NCBI GenBank assembly: GCA_032433765.1
Contig: JAVIAB010000156.1
Span: 86,424,269 to 86,488,268, forward strand
Source of the DNA: Megaustenia siamemsis
Taxonomy: Eukaryota > Mollusca > Gastropoda > Stylommatophora > Ariophantidae
Reading direction: 5' to 3'
Length of the DNA stretch: 64,000 nucleotides
The notes under the pieces are model-generated. The model was not told where the DNA came from. It saw nothing but the letters and a program-made list of their open reading frames with translations, and did no database searches. Shown here piece by piece: positions 1-9,103 of this stretch. A program made the translations under genes and the position numbers. The stretch's first letter is position 1; the number at the start of each line of letters is the position of its first letter.

Positions 1-316
1 AAGGGGGTTATCAGGTGAAATCATTGGCTAGCAGGGTCTGACGTTTATTGTCTTGATACTGACCAGCTAGGGCCAACCACCGGAGTTTTCAACTTACAGG
101 TTATGGCACCTGTGGACACATGATGATAGTTGAGTTTATCACATAAGGGGGTGGGGGGAGCGGGAGGGGTGGGGTAGAGTGAAGTTGGAATGTCTCTCAG
201 TTGTGGAGTATCATAGCCAAGGATAACTACGCCAAGAGTCGGGATAAAGGGAGAAGATACAACACGTTAACGGATGGGTATAACATTGGGGAGACAGATA
301 AATCACTTTATAACAG
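1..316. other. single-copy left edge, no gene recognised
   Basis: This stretch has mixed composition with no tandem structure and no convincing open reading frame. A G-rich patch at 147-174 is listed separately. It ends where the 21-bp array begins. Confidence 0.6.
147..174 (+). other. G-rich tract, candidate G-quadruplex
   Basis: Five guanine runs of 3 to 6 bases (GGGGG, GGGGGG, GGG, GGGG, GGGG) lie within 28 bp and are separated by loops of 1 to 3 bases. This meets the usual G3+N1-7 pattern for an intramolecular quadruplex on the + strand. Whether it folds in vivo is unknown. Confidence 0.45.
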
Positions 317-1312
317 ATAAATGGATAATGTAAGAGAGATACTTGATAATGTGGGAGATATACTGGATAATGTGGGAGATATACTGGATAATGTGGGAGA
401 GATACTAGATAATGTGGGAGATATACTAGATAATGTGGGAGATATACTAGATAATGTGGGAGAGATACTAGATAATGTGGGAGATATACTGGATAATGTG
501 GGAGAGATTATAGATAATGTGGGAGATATACTGGAATATGTGAGAGATATACTGGATAATGTGGGAGAAATACTGGATAATGTGGGAGAGATACTAGATA
601 ATGTGGGAGATATACTGGATAATGTGGGAGATATACTGGATAATGTGACAGAGATACTAAATAATGTGGGAGAGATACTAGATAATGTGGGAGATATACT
701 AGGTAATGTGGGAGATATACTAGATAATGTGGGAGAGATACTAGTTAATGTGGGAGAGATACTAGATAATGTGGGAGATATACTAGATCATGTGGGAGAG
801 ATACTAGATAATGTGGGAGAGATACTTGATAATGTGGGAGAGATACTGGATAATGTGGGAGAGACTGGATAATGTGGGAGAGATACTTGATAATGTGGGA
901 GCGATACTAGATAATGTGGGAGAGATACTTGATAATGTGGGAGAGATACTAGATAATGTAGGAGAGATACTGGATAATGTGGGAGAGATACTTGATAATG
1001 TGGGAGCGATACTAGATAATGTGGGAGAGATACTGGATAATGTGGGAGAGATACTAGATAATGTGGGAGAGATACTAGATAATGTGGGAGAGTTACTGGA
1101 TAATGTGGGAGAGATACTAGATAATGTGGGAGAGATACTAGATAATGTGGGAGAGATACTGGATAATGTGGGAGAGATACTACATAATGTGGGAGAGATA
1201 CTGGATAATGTGGGAGAGATACTGGATAATGTGGGAGAGATACTAGATAATGTGGGAGAGATACTAGATAATGTGGGAGAGATACTGGATAATGTGGGGG
1301 AGATACTGCCAA
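317..1312 (+). repeat. 21-bp minisatellite (ILDNVGE-type), about 47 copies
   Basis: The 21-bp unit contains GATAATGTGGGAGAGATAC and is repeated head to tail. The period is a multiple of three and lacks stops, so it reads as a 7-residue repeat (ILDNVGE or ILDNVGD) in one frame and is also open on the other strand. The left third favours GATATAC and the right two thirds favour GAGATAC, so two monomer variants were amplified separately. One short unit near 865-870 shifts the frame. I regard the open frames as by-products of the repeat. Confidence 0.9.
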
Positions 1313-2942
1313 ATGTGTTGTTCTGTCTGTCTATCTACATCATCTACCCATTCATCGATCTGTCTATCGTTCTGTCTGTCTGTCTGCATCATCTAACCAT
1401 TCATCGATCTGTCTGTTTGTCTGTCCGTCTGCATCATCTACCCCTTCATCGATCTGTCTGTTTGTCTGTCCGTCTGCATCATCTACCCATTCATCGTTCT
1501 GTCTGTCTGCATCATCTACCCATTCATCGATCTGTCTGTCTGTCTGCATCATCTACCCCTTCATCGATCTGTCTGTCTGTCTGCATCATCTACCCCTTCA
1601 TCGATCTGTCTGTCTGTCTGCATCATCTACCCCTTCATCGATCTGTCTGTCTGTCTGTCTGCATCATCTACCCCTTCATCGATCTGTCTGTTTGTCTGTT
1701 TCATCTACCCCTTCATCGATCTGTCAGTCTGTCTGTATCATCTACCCCTTCATCGATCTGTCTGTCTGTCTGCATCATCTACCCATTCATCGATCTGTCT
1801 GTCTGTCTGTCTGTCTGTCTGCATCATCTACCCATTCATCGATCTGTCTGTCTGTCTGCATCATCTACCCATCCATCGTTCTGTCTGTCTGTCTGTCTGC
1901 ATCATCTACCCATTCATCGATCTGTCTGTCTGTCTGTCTGTTTGCATCATCTACCCATTCATCGTTCTGTCTGTTTGTCTGCATCATGTACCCATTCATC
2001 GATCTGTCTGTCTGTCTGCATCATCTACCCCTTCATCGATCTGTCTGTCTGTCTGTCTGTTTGCATCATCTACCCCTTCATCGATCTGTCTGTTTGTCTG
2101 TCTGCATCATCTACCCATTCATCGTTCTGTCTGTCTGTCTATTTGTCTGCATCATCTACCCGTTCATCGTTCTGTCTGTCTGTCTGTCTGTCTGCATCAT
2201 CTACCCATTCATCGTTTCTGTCTGTCTGTCTGTTTGTCTGCATCATCTACCCATTCATCGTTCTGTCTGTCTGTTTGTCTGCATCATCTACCCATTCATC
2301 GTTCTGTCTGTCTGTTTGTCTGCATCATCTACCCATTCATCGTTCTGTCTGTTTGTCTGTCTGCATCATCTACCCATTCATCGTTCTGTCTGTTTGTCTG
2401 CATCATCTACCCATTCATCGTTCTGTTTGTCTGTCTGTCTGCATCATCTACCCATTCATCGTTCTGTCTGTTTGTCTGTCTGTTTGCATCATCTACCCAT
2501 TCATCGTTCTGTCTGTCTGTCTGTTTGTCTGCATCATCTACCCATTCATCGTTCTGTCTGTCTGTCTGCATCATCTACCCATTCATCGATCTGTCTGTCT
2601 GTCTGTATCATCTACCCATTCATTGATCTGTCTATCGTTCTGTCTGTCTGTCTGTCTGCATCATCTACCCATTCATCGATCTGTCTGTCTGTCTGCATCA
2701 TCTACCCATTCATCGATCTGTCTGTCTGTCTGTATCATCTACCCATTCATTGATCTGTCTATCGTTCTGTCTGTCTATCTACATCATCTATCCATTCATC
2801 GATCTGTCTGTCTGTCTGCATCATCTACCCATTCATCGATCTGTCTGTCTGTCTGTATCATCTACCCATTCATTGATCTGTCTATCGTTCTGTCTGTCTA
2901 TCTACATCATCTATCCATTCATCGATCTGTCTATCGTTCTGA
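1313..2942 (+). repeat. compound minisatellite: 25-bp core plus (CTGT)n
   Basis: A core of about 25 bp, including CATCATCTACCCATTCATCG, alternates with two to five CTGT or TTGT tetranucleotides, so the period varies from roughly 33 to 45 bp. The tetranucleotide part acts like a microsatellite nested in a minisatellite. Changes of 4 bp keep switching the reading frame, which explains several overlapping long open frames rich in CLSV and HHLP. No coding function is inferred. Confidence 0.88.
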
Positions 2943-3731
2943 ATAAATAACAAATAAGGACAGAAACATATAAGAAAGAATATAGCAATTAAGGAGGACA
3001 GAAACATACAAGATAATAAACAACAAATAGGCGGTGACAAATGGTACAATAAAGAGATTAACATATGAAGATGAAAGACAAGAAAAGAATGGCGGGGAGA
3101 GAAACAAAGAGGTGTTAATGAAGTGGAGGCAACCGAACAAAGAAGAGCTATTTCACGTGCGAGATGGAAGAGAAAATGTTCCATTACGTGTCTCTGATGT
3201 AGATGCATTGTCGTCGTGTTGCCAGTGACGTCATCGAGTTCTGGGCTTTGTGACCCGTCGTGGCCTTGGCTTGCATACGTCACTGGTCGGTGGCCAGACA
3301 GGAAGTTGACAAATTCCTTGACCAGTGGTCGAAGCTTTGCATTCTGGGACCTGTACAGGGGGTGTGTCTCATTCTGGCAGTTCTCTCGAATAATGGCTGC
3401 TACCCATAACGGAAGTTGTCGGAACTGTCAATCGGCGTTGCGTTCACATCCAGAGAACACTTCTAGAACATCACCACGAATCAAATACTATGTTCTACAC
3501 TACAATAGAACAAATAATCTATACAACTGCCATTATAATGTTCTACACTACTAAACGTCGAAAACTATAAGAAACATCAGAAAGAAATAATCGACCTTGT
3601 TCGGGCACATTACGACAAGAGGAAATTTGGAATACTTGGTTACAACTGGCAAAATACAAAGAAATAGATAACTTGGACGACAAACAGAGAAAATACTAGA
3701 TAACTTGGTGTCATGGCATTGAAAACAGTCA
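2943..3731. other. single-copy segment with a CRE palindrome, no gene recognised
   Basis: The sequence is non-repetitive apart from small direct repeats, such as ACAGAAACATA at about 2956 and 2996 and ATGTTCTACACTAC at about 3490 and 3538. A perfect TGACGTCA (cAMP-response-element palindrome) lies at 3226-3233, and a TACGTCAC half site follows about 45 bp later. ACTGGTC and GACCAGT form a short inverted repeat near 3284-3326. Open frames of 60 to 110 codons occur on both strands, but none carries a motif I recognise. Confidence 0.5.
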
Positions 3732-3824
3732 ACAGCTGCATTGATACGATGTACTGTGGATAAAAAATTGTGGAAGGACATGATCGCCTACGCCAACCGG
3801 TATGGCACATGATGATGATGAAAA
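3732..3824 (+). pseudogene. decayed LINE 3' end (RTE-like C-terminus plus TGA tail)
   Basis: Frame 3 reads WKDMIAYANRYGT followed by a stop and TGATGATGATG. An ending of W-[RK]-x-M-[VI]-A-..-N-R-x-G-T next to a TGA-trinucleotide tail is what I know from RTE-clade non-LTR retrotransposons. The better-preserved copy at 5730-8440 ends the same way (WRSMVANLRCGDGTQ, stop, TGATGA). Upstream the similarity fades within about 15 codons and the frame meets a stop, so only the last part of a degraded element remains. A chance resemblance cannot be fully excluded because the match is short. Confidence 0.5.
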
Positions 3825-3923
3825 GTATGTACTGCCGCACATCAAAAGGTCAATACATGGACACATTTAGTGTAGAGCATTGAGCATGTGATGTACCCTG
3901 TACACGACATGCGTGTACGATGT

Positions 3924-3941
3924 GCTGATGATACTGTATTA
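3924..3941 (+). repeat. isolated monomer of the ADDTVLL satellite
   Basis: GCTGATGATACTGTATTA matches 18 of the 21 bases of the array unit found at 4409-5717, yet it lies about 470 bp upstream of the array. It is directly followed by a (TA)n tract. It could be the seed from which the array grew, or a remnant separated by later insertion. Confidence 0.65.
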
Positions 3942-4408
3942 TCATATATATATATATACTTTTGTGTGTGTGTGTGTGTGTACCTGTGTGTGGGGGCCTT
4001 TAGATACTTATAGACATTGTCAGTGTCTCTGTTGTCTAGGTAACCTAGACAGTGTTCCCCTCACTCACTTATTTGTAGAAATCTTTACACGTTTTGACCC
4101 TCCGACCAGCAGCGTATTTGCAGCGCACAACCGCGAATCCCTCTTTCTCATTCCGGCCACGGTCCACGATACAGGGAAGACATTGTTCGTTTCTTTAACC
4201 AGTTTTGATTATTTTGTTTTGGATGTGTCATTACCAGTTAACTATTGTTGGGTTAGTTTTATTTACTTACATATCTGTGTGTGTGTGTGTTGTATGTGTG
4301 TTCCTGCTGAAGGCCTATTACGCCGTAACGTCGTTCAAATTTATGTCGTCTATCAATTACGTAAAGCTTTTATCATACCACTTTTTCCATTTTTTTTCAA
4401 TTCTCCTT
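3942..4408. other. single-copy segment with TA and GT microsatellites
   Basis: A (TA)n tract at about 3944-3958 and a (GT)n tract at 3963-3981 open this segment, and a second GT-rich tract lies near 4276-4302. A short hairpin, TGTCTAGG-TAA-CCTAGACA, is at 4033-4051. No gene is recognised. Confidence 0.55.
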
Positions 4409-5717
4409 GATATTGTATTACTTGCTGATGATACTGTATTACTAGCTGATGATACTGTATTACTAGCTGATGATACTCTATTACTTGCTGATGATACTGT
4501 ATTACTATCTAATGATACTGTATTACTAGCTGATGATACTCTATTATTAGCTGATGATACTGTAATACTATCTAATTATACTGTATTACTAGCTGATTAT
4601 ACTGTATTACAAGCTAATGATACTGTATTACTAGCTGATGATACTGTATTACTAGCTGATGATATTGTATTACTAGCTGATGATACTGTATTACAAGCTG
4701 ATGATATTGTATTACTAGCTGATGATACTGTATTACTAGCTGATGATATTGTATTACTAGCTGATGATACTGTATTACAAGCTGATGATACTGTATTACT
4801 AGCTGATGATACTGTATTACTAGCTGATGATACTGTATTACAGGCTGATGATATTGTATTACTAGCTGATGATACTGTATTACAAGCTGATGATACTGTA
4901 TTACTAGCTGATGATACTGTATTACTAGCTGATGATATTGTATTACTAGCTGATGATACTGTATTACAAGCTGATGATATTGTATTACTAGCTGATGATA
5001 CTGTATTACAAGCTGATGATACTGTATTACTAGCTGATGATACTGTATTACTAGCTGATGATATTGTATTACTAGCTGATGATACTGTATTACAAGCTGA
5101 TGATACTGTATTACTAGCTGATGATACTGTATTACTAGCTGATGATACTGTTTTACAAGCTGATGATACTGTATTACAAGCTCATGATACTGTATTACTT
5201 GCTGATGATACTGTATTACTAGCTGATGATACTGTATTACTAGCTGATGATACTGTATTAATAGCTGATGATACTGTATTACTAGCTGATGATACTGTAT
5301 TACTTAGCTGATGATACTGTATTACTAGCTGATGATATTGCATTACTAGCTGATGATATTGTATTACTATCTAATGATACTGTATTACTATCTAATGATA
5401 CTGTAATACTATCTAATGATACTGTATTACTAGCTGATGATACTGTATTACTAGCTAATGATACTGTATTACTAGCTGATGATACTGTATTACTAGCTGA
5501 TGATACTGTATTACTAGCTGATGGTACTGTATTACTAGCTGATGATACTGTATTACAAGCTGATGATACTGTATTACAAGCTCATGATACTGTATTACTA
5601 GCTGATGATACTGTATTACTAGCTGATGATACTGTATTACAAGCTCATGATACTGTATTACTAGCTGATGATACTGTATTACTATCTAATGATACTGTAT
5701 TACTATCTAATGATACT
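4409..5717 (+). repeat. 21-bp satellite encoding ADDTVLL, the RT active-site motif
   Basis: About 62 head-to-tail copies of a 21-bp unit (GCTGATGATACTGTATTAC plus TA) translate as ADDTVLL. This is the motif around the catalytic aspartates of reverse transcriptase. The LINE next door encodes RYADDTVLLAE at 7650-7682, and its segment 7656-7681 matches the array at 23 of 26 bases, the first two differences being synonymous. Variants with ATCTAATGAT or CAAGCT occur in clusters. One 22-bp unit near 5305 breaks the frame. The array has no other part of an RT, so it cannot encode an enzyme. It most likely derives from an RTE fragment, but convergent origin is not formally excluded. Confidence 0.9.
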
Positions 5718-5729
5718 ATATTAGCAGCA
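5718..5729 (+). repeat. left target-site duplication of the RTE insertion
   Basis: ATATTAGCAGCA here is identical to 8441-8452 beyond the LINE 3' tail. It overlaps the last degenerate monomer of the ADDTVLL array (GATACTATATTAGC), so the array edge was the insertion target. Confidence 0.8.
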
Positions 5730-5730
5730 C

Positions 5731-6822
5731 TCAGGAAACACAACAGAACATCAAAGGGGGGTAGGAATACTGATAAAAAGAGAGCTACAAAAATATATAA
5801 GTACCCAATGGACATACAGTGATAGGATTATACTACTCAAGTTGAAAGCAAAACCATTCGACATAGCAATAATACAGACATATGCACCTACTCAAGACTA
5901 CACAGATGAACAAATAGAGGCATACTATGAAGATCTAAATAAAGTTATGAAGCAAGTGAAATCTTCAGACATCTTGATTGTAATGGGTGACATGAACGCT
6001 AAAGTAGGAAAAGGTAGATATAAGACAATTATAGGAAATCATGGTTTAGGAAAAAGAAATGACAGAGGAGAAAGATTAATACAATTCTGTGAAGAAAACA
6101 GGCTGATAATATGTAACACCTACTTTGAGCAAGAGAAAAGGAAACTATACACATGGAAAAGCCCTGGAGATAGGAAGAGGAATCAAATAGATTACATAAT
6201 GATAAAAGAAAGGTTCCGTAACAGCGTAAAGAAAGCCAAAACCTACCCAGGAGCAGATATTAATTCTGATCACAATCCTGTAATGATTAAAATGAAAATC
6301 AAACTAAAGAGAAACAAGCAAAAATCTAATTCATCAACAAACCCACTCGACATAACAGCTTTAAATCAAAAAGATATTAAAGATACCTATACAATACAAG
6401 TAAAGAACACATACCAGAAGCTGCTAGAGGAAGGAATTGAACAATACAGAAGAGAAAATCCTGATGAAAAAGTAACAACCAAATGGCAATGCATAAAGAA
6501 AAGCATACAAAAAGCCTGCGACACCTTACCCAAAAGAGAAAAGAACAAAAAACAAAACTGGATAACTAACACCATCTTAGAAAAAATGGAAGAAAGGAGA
6601 CAAGCGAAGAACACTGCCCAATACAATAAAATAGATAATGAGATACGCAAAATGTGCAAAAAGGCAAAAGAAGACTGGCTCAGCCAAAAATGTATAGAAA
6701 TAGAAACTATGGAAAGCAAACAAGACCTAAGAGGAATGCACACAGAAATAAAGAGAATGACTAATAAAATAAAAAAGCCACAGAAGGTGGATGCATTGCA
6801 GACAAAAAAGGAAAAATGCTAA
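5731..6822 (+). CDS. LINE endonuclease domain (N-terminally truncated) and linker
   Basis: This frame-1 segment encodes most of an APE-like endonuclease, which nicks the target DNA to prime reverse transcription. Visible motifs are GVGILI near its start (5761), IIQTYAPTQ (about 5869), MGDMNAKVG with the catalytic D and N (5983-6009), and SDHNPV with the catalytic D-H pair (6265-6282). The N-terminal strands that carry the early Asn and Glu are absent because the insertion begins at 5730. The first methionine, at 5842, lies inside the domain, so it is not the original start. A basic linker rich in K and E follows and has no clear motif. The frame ends at 6822, about 45 bases after it should pass to the RT frame. 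As it stands the product would be inactive. Confidence 0.85.
   Translation, partial: SGNTTEHQRGVGILIKRELQKYISTQWTYSDRIILLKLKAKPFDIAIIQTYAPTQDYTDEQIEAYYEDLNKVMKQVKSSDILIVMGDMNAKVGKGRYKTIIGNHGLGKRNDRGERLIQFCEENRLIICNTYFEQEKRKLYTWKSPGDRKRNQIDYIMIKERFRNSVKKAKTYPGADINSDHNPVMIKMKIKLKRNKQKSNSSTNPLDITALNQKDIKDTYTIQVKNTYQKLLEEGIEQYRRENPDEKVTTKWQCIKKSIQKACDTLPKREKNKKQNWITNTILEKMEERRQAKNTAQYNKIDNEIRKMCKKAKEDWLSQKCIEIETMESKQDLRGMHTEIKRMTNKIKKPQKVDALQTKKEKC
6771..6777 (+). other. A-AAA-AAG slippery heptamer or 1-base deletion joining EN and RT frames
   Basis: The endonuclease frame reads ATA AAA AAG here, so the heptamer is in the phase needed for -1 slippage. Moving back one base gives codons running into ATEGGCIADKKGKML, the expected start of the RT region, with no stop between. 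One A lost from a seven-A run would look the same. RTE elements normally use a single ORF, so a disabling deletion is the simpler explanation. Confidence 0.5.
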
Positions 6823-8432
6823 CAGACAATAAGGATATCATAGATAGATGGCAGGAATATATAACAGAACTATTTCATGATCAAAGGGACAAGAAACCAG
6901 TTATAAAATGTACATCAGGCTATAAAATCTTAAAATCTGAGGTGGAAAAAGCTATAAAAACAATGAAAAGGGGAAAAGCAGCAGGACCTGAAAGCATACA
7001 GATAGAGATGATACAGGCACTAGAAGATTTTGGCATTGAAGTGATTACAGACATATGCAACGACATATACCACACAGGATACATACCAAATGAACTAAAA
7101 GCATCAACTTTCATTGCATTGCCTAAAAAGAATGGTGCAGTTGAATGCAGTGACTTTAGAACAATAAGCCTAATGAGCCATGTTACAAAAATCTTGCTAA
7201 AAGTTATACAAGGAAGGATTCAGAATAAAATCAATACTGAATTAAATGAGCAGCAATTTGGATTTAGGAAAAATAGCGGGACAAAAGAAGCCATATTCTG
7301 CATGAGAACATTAATCGAAAAATACACAGAAGTAAACAAACCAATATATGCCTGCTTCATAGACTACACCAAAGCTTTTGATAGAGTACACCACAAACAA
7401 CTTATAGAATGCCTAAAAGAGATACATCTAGATGACATGGATATACGACTAATATGCAATCTATACTGGCAGCAAACAGCAATGATAAAATATAACAAAG
7501 AGTTCTCTACACCCATTGATATAAAAAGAGGAGTAAGACAAGGATGCATCCTATCACCAAACTTGTTCAATCTATACACTGAGCAAATCTTTAAAAACAT
7601 CATAGAGATGCCAGGCCTACAAATTAATGGAAAGATAATCAATAACCTAAGATATGCTGACGATACTGTACTACTAGCAGAAAATCCTAAAGACCTACAA
7701 CAATTACTTAATGAAATAAACACGACAAGCAAAAAATATGGACTAGATATGAATATCAAAAAGACTAAAACTATGATCATAAACAAAGAAAATACTCAAA
7801 ACCCACAAGTGGATATCAAAATTGAAGGAATAGACCTTGAGACAGTTCAGAACTACAACTACCTTGGACATACTATAACCAGTGATGGAAAATGTACAAC
7901 TGAAATAAACAAAAGAATAGGAATGGCAAAAAGTAATTTTAATGTCATGAAGGACATACTAATATCAAAACAAATAACACCAGAGCTAAAACTAAGAATA
8001 GCAAAATGTTACATCTTCTCAATATTCCTATATGGTGCTGAAACATGGACATTAGACAAGAAAACAGAACAGAGAATTGAAGCCTTTGAAATGTGGATAT
8101 ATAGAAGAATAGGTAGAATTGGATGGAAGGAAAAGAAAACAAACGACAAAGTCTTAAAACAACTAAAAATGAAAAGAGAACTTCTGAACACAATTAGAAC
8201 AAGACAAATGCGATTCTTAGGCCATGTTAAAAGACACAACAGCCTACTGAAAGTGATCCTGGAGGGAAAAATACAAGGTAAAAGAGGCAGAAGCAGACCA
8301 AGATTAACATGGACGAGTAACATCAAAAGATGGACAAATCAACCGATGACAACCTGCACCATCAAAGCAAGAGATAGAGCAAAATGGCGCTCCATGGTAG
8401 CCAACCTTCGTTGCGGAGACGGCACTCAATGA
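6816..8432 (+). CDS. RTE-type reverse transcriptase
   Basis: This 538-residue frame is an RNA-directed DNA polymerase that would copy LINE RNA at a nicked chromosomal site. Palm and finger motifs appear in order: GKAAGPESI (about 53-61), a degenerate FRTISLMS block, QFGFRKNSGT, FIDYTKAFDRV (181-191, first catalytic Asp), GVRQGCILSP, and RYADDTVLLAE (279-289, catalytic Asp pair). KKTKTMI and YLGHTITSDG follow, then the RTE C-terminal region with LYGAETWTL, MRFLGHVKRH and RGRSRPRLTW, ending WRSMVANLRCGDGTQ. The homology starts earlier, at about 6777, in this frame, so the methionine at 6816 is only the first ATG. There are no stops or gaps in the domain, so the catalytic core looks intact. It lacks its own start region and probably a promoter. 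Confidence 0.92.
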   Translation: MLTDNKDIIDRWQEYITELFHDQRDKKPVIKCTSGYKILKSEVEKAIKTMKRGKAAGPESIQIEMIQALEDFGIEVITDICNDIYHTGYIPNELKASTFIALPKKNGAVECSDFRTISLMSHVTKILLKVIQGRIQNKINTELNEQQFGFRKNSGTKEAIFCMRTLIEKYTEVNKPIYACFIDYTKAFDRVHHKQLIECLKEIHLDDMDIRLICNLYWQQTAMIKYNKEFSTPIDIKRGVRQGCILSPNLFNLYTEQIFKNIIEMPGLQINGKIINNLRYADDTVLLAENPKDLQQLLNEINTTSKKYGLDMNIKKTKTMIINKENTQNPQVDIKIEGIDLETVQNYNYLGHTITSDGKCTTEINKRIGMAKSNFNVMKDILISKQITPELKLRIAKCYIFSIFLYGAETWTLDKKTEQRIEAFEMWIYRRIGRIGWKEKKTNDKVLKQLKMKRELLNTIRTRQMRFLGHVKRHNSLLKVILEGKIQGKRGRSRPRLTWTSNIKRWTNQPMTTCTIKARDRAKWRSMVANLRCGDGTQ

Positions 8433-8440
8433 TGATGATG

Positions 8441-8452
8441 ATATTAGCAGCA
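8441..8452 (+). repeat. right target-site duplication of the RTE insertion
   Basis: ATATTAGCAGCA repeats 5718-5729 exactly and directly follows the TGA-trinucleotide tail at 8430-8440. Single-copy sequence continues after it. Confidence 0.8.
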
Positions 8453-9103
8453 GAAAGTCGCAAAGTGTACGACAAGAACGACTTCATACGCTGTCAGATA
8501 CAGTTTCTTCTCGTCACTGTGGATGTGGAACAGAGTAAGCGTGTGTGTGTGTGTAGTAAAGGCATAAATGAACTAAAGTATCAATGAGAAACTGTTGTGC
8601 ACAAACTTCCGTTTCTGTCTATTCAACATCAGACAACGTTTGTCAGCGCGGCCTCTTCAATTTGTACTCGTTAGACCATGTTAATTTGTTTCCGGGGTTC
8701 TGCTGGGAGGTGTAGTACGATGTCTAGATATGCTCCACTGCCTCCGATGACAACTTTTAGCTCCCTCGCGAGGCCCCGGCTTTGACCCCGTGACTAGGCT
8801 AATCTCTGTTCCGCGTGCGTCCTATGACGTCATGAGTGCATGACGTCACAGGGATCGTGGCTTTAATAAAGGCCCCTCAAGCTGTCAAGCCAGAGCAGCT
8901 GTGAGCTGGACACTTCGGCTGCAGCTGGGAAGCTGTCGTGCTGTCTTCCAAAGTACTAAAATGTCTGTAATGGAGTTCATTTGTCGCAGACAAAGGGGAT
9001 TAGGTGGAAGTGATGCCAACAACAGGCCGCCAAATCAATAGCTACTGGGGCATGCTGACGCCATTTGGTGCCCGCGTTGTTCTTGTCTATTGTTTCATGG
9101 CTG
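8453..9103. other. single-copy segment with promoter-like cluster
   Basis: This is one of the most GC-balanced parts of the window, without tandem structure apart from a short GT tract at about 8540-8553. It contains the CRE and TATA-like cluster listed separately. An ATG at 8961 (AAA before it, TCT after it) opens 26 codons (MSVMEFICRRQRGLGG...), and a possible splice donor TTAG-GTGGAAG lies at 9003/9004. No downstream exon can be recognised because the next 12 kb are satellites. Confidence 0.4.
8825..8871 (+). promoter_or_regulatory. two CRE palindromes and an AT-rich box, candidate promoter
   Basis: Perfect TGACGTCA palindromes, the binding site of CREB/ATF bZIP factors, lie at 8825-8832 and 8841-8848, one and a half helical turns apart. 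TTTAATAAAG at 8862-8871 could serve as a TATA-like box, putting a start site near 8895. The ATG at 8961 would then follow a 65-base leader. Two perfect 8-bp palindromes so close together are unlikely by chance, but no transcript is known to me, so promoter function is inference. Confidence 0.35.

Larger units (their letters stand above)
5730..8440 (+). mobile_element. 5'-truncated RTE-clade LINE (EN-RT), 2.7 kb
   Basis: The element carries an apurinic-type endonuclease fragment and a complete reverse transcriptase in one direction, with no RNase H and a short (TGA)n tail directly after the stop codon. That organisation is typical of the RTE clade (RTE-1 and BovB relatives). The C-terminal region with YGAETW, a W-x-x-R-[RL]-x-R-I motif and FLGHV also fits. 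It is flanked by the 12-bp duplication ATATTAGCAGCA. RTE proteins usually have about 1000 residues; some 900 remain, so roughly the first 100 residues of the endonuclease and the 5' untranslated region are missing, as expected from incomplete target-primed reverse transcription. A single-base frame change near 6771 separates endonuclease from RT. The RT frame is otherwise free of stops, which suggests a fairly recent insertion. Confidence 0.9.

Noticed and set aside
811..2946. 711-codon open frame crossing two arrays (DNVGEIL repeat, then CLSVCIIYPF repeat)
   Set aside because: It follows repeat periods exactly, changes composition at the array border, has open frames overlapping on both strands, and shows no domain.
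3216..3554. 112-codon open frame in the single-copy segment
   Set aside because: No motif, no codon pattern I can judge, and overlapping open frames on the other strand.
4205..5822. Long ADDTVLL open frames as a possible active reverse transcriptase
   Set aside because: Only the 7-residue active-site motif is repeated. No other RT motif is present, so there is no enzyme.
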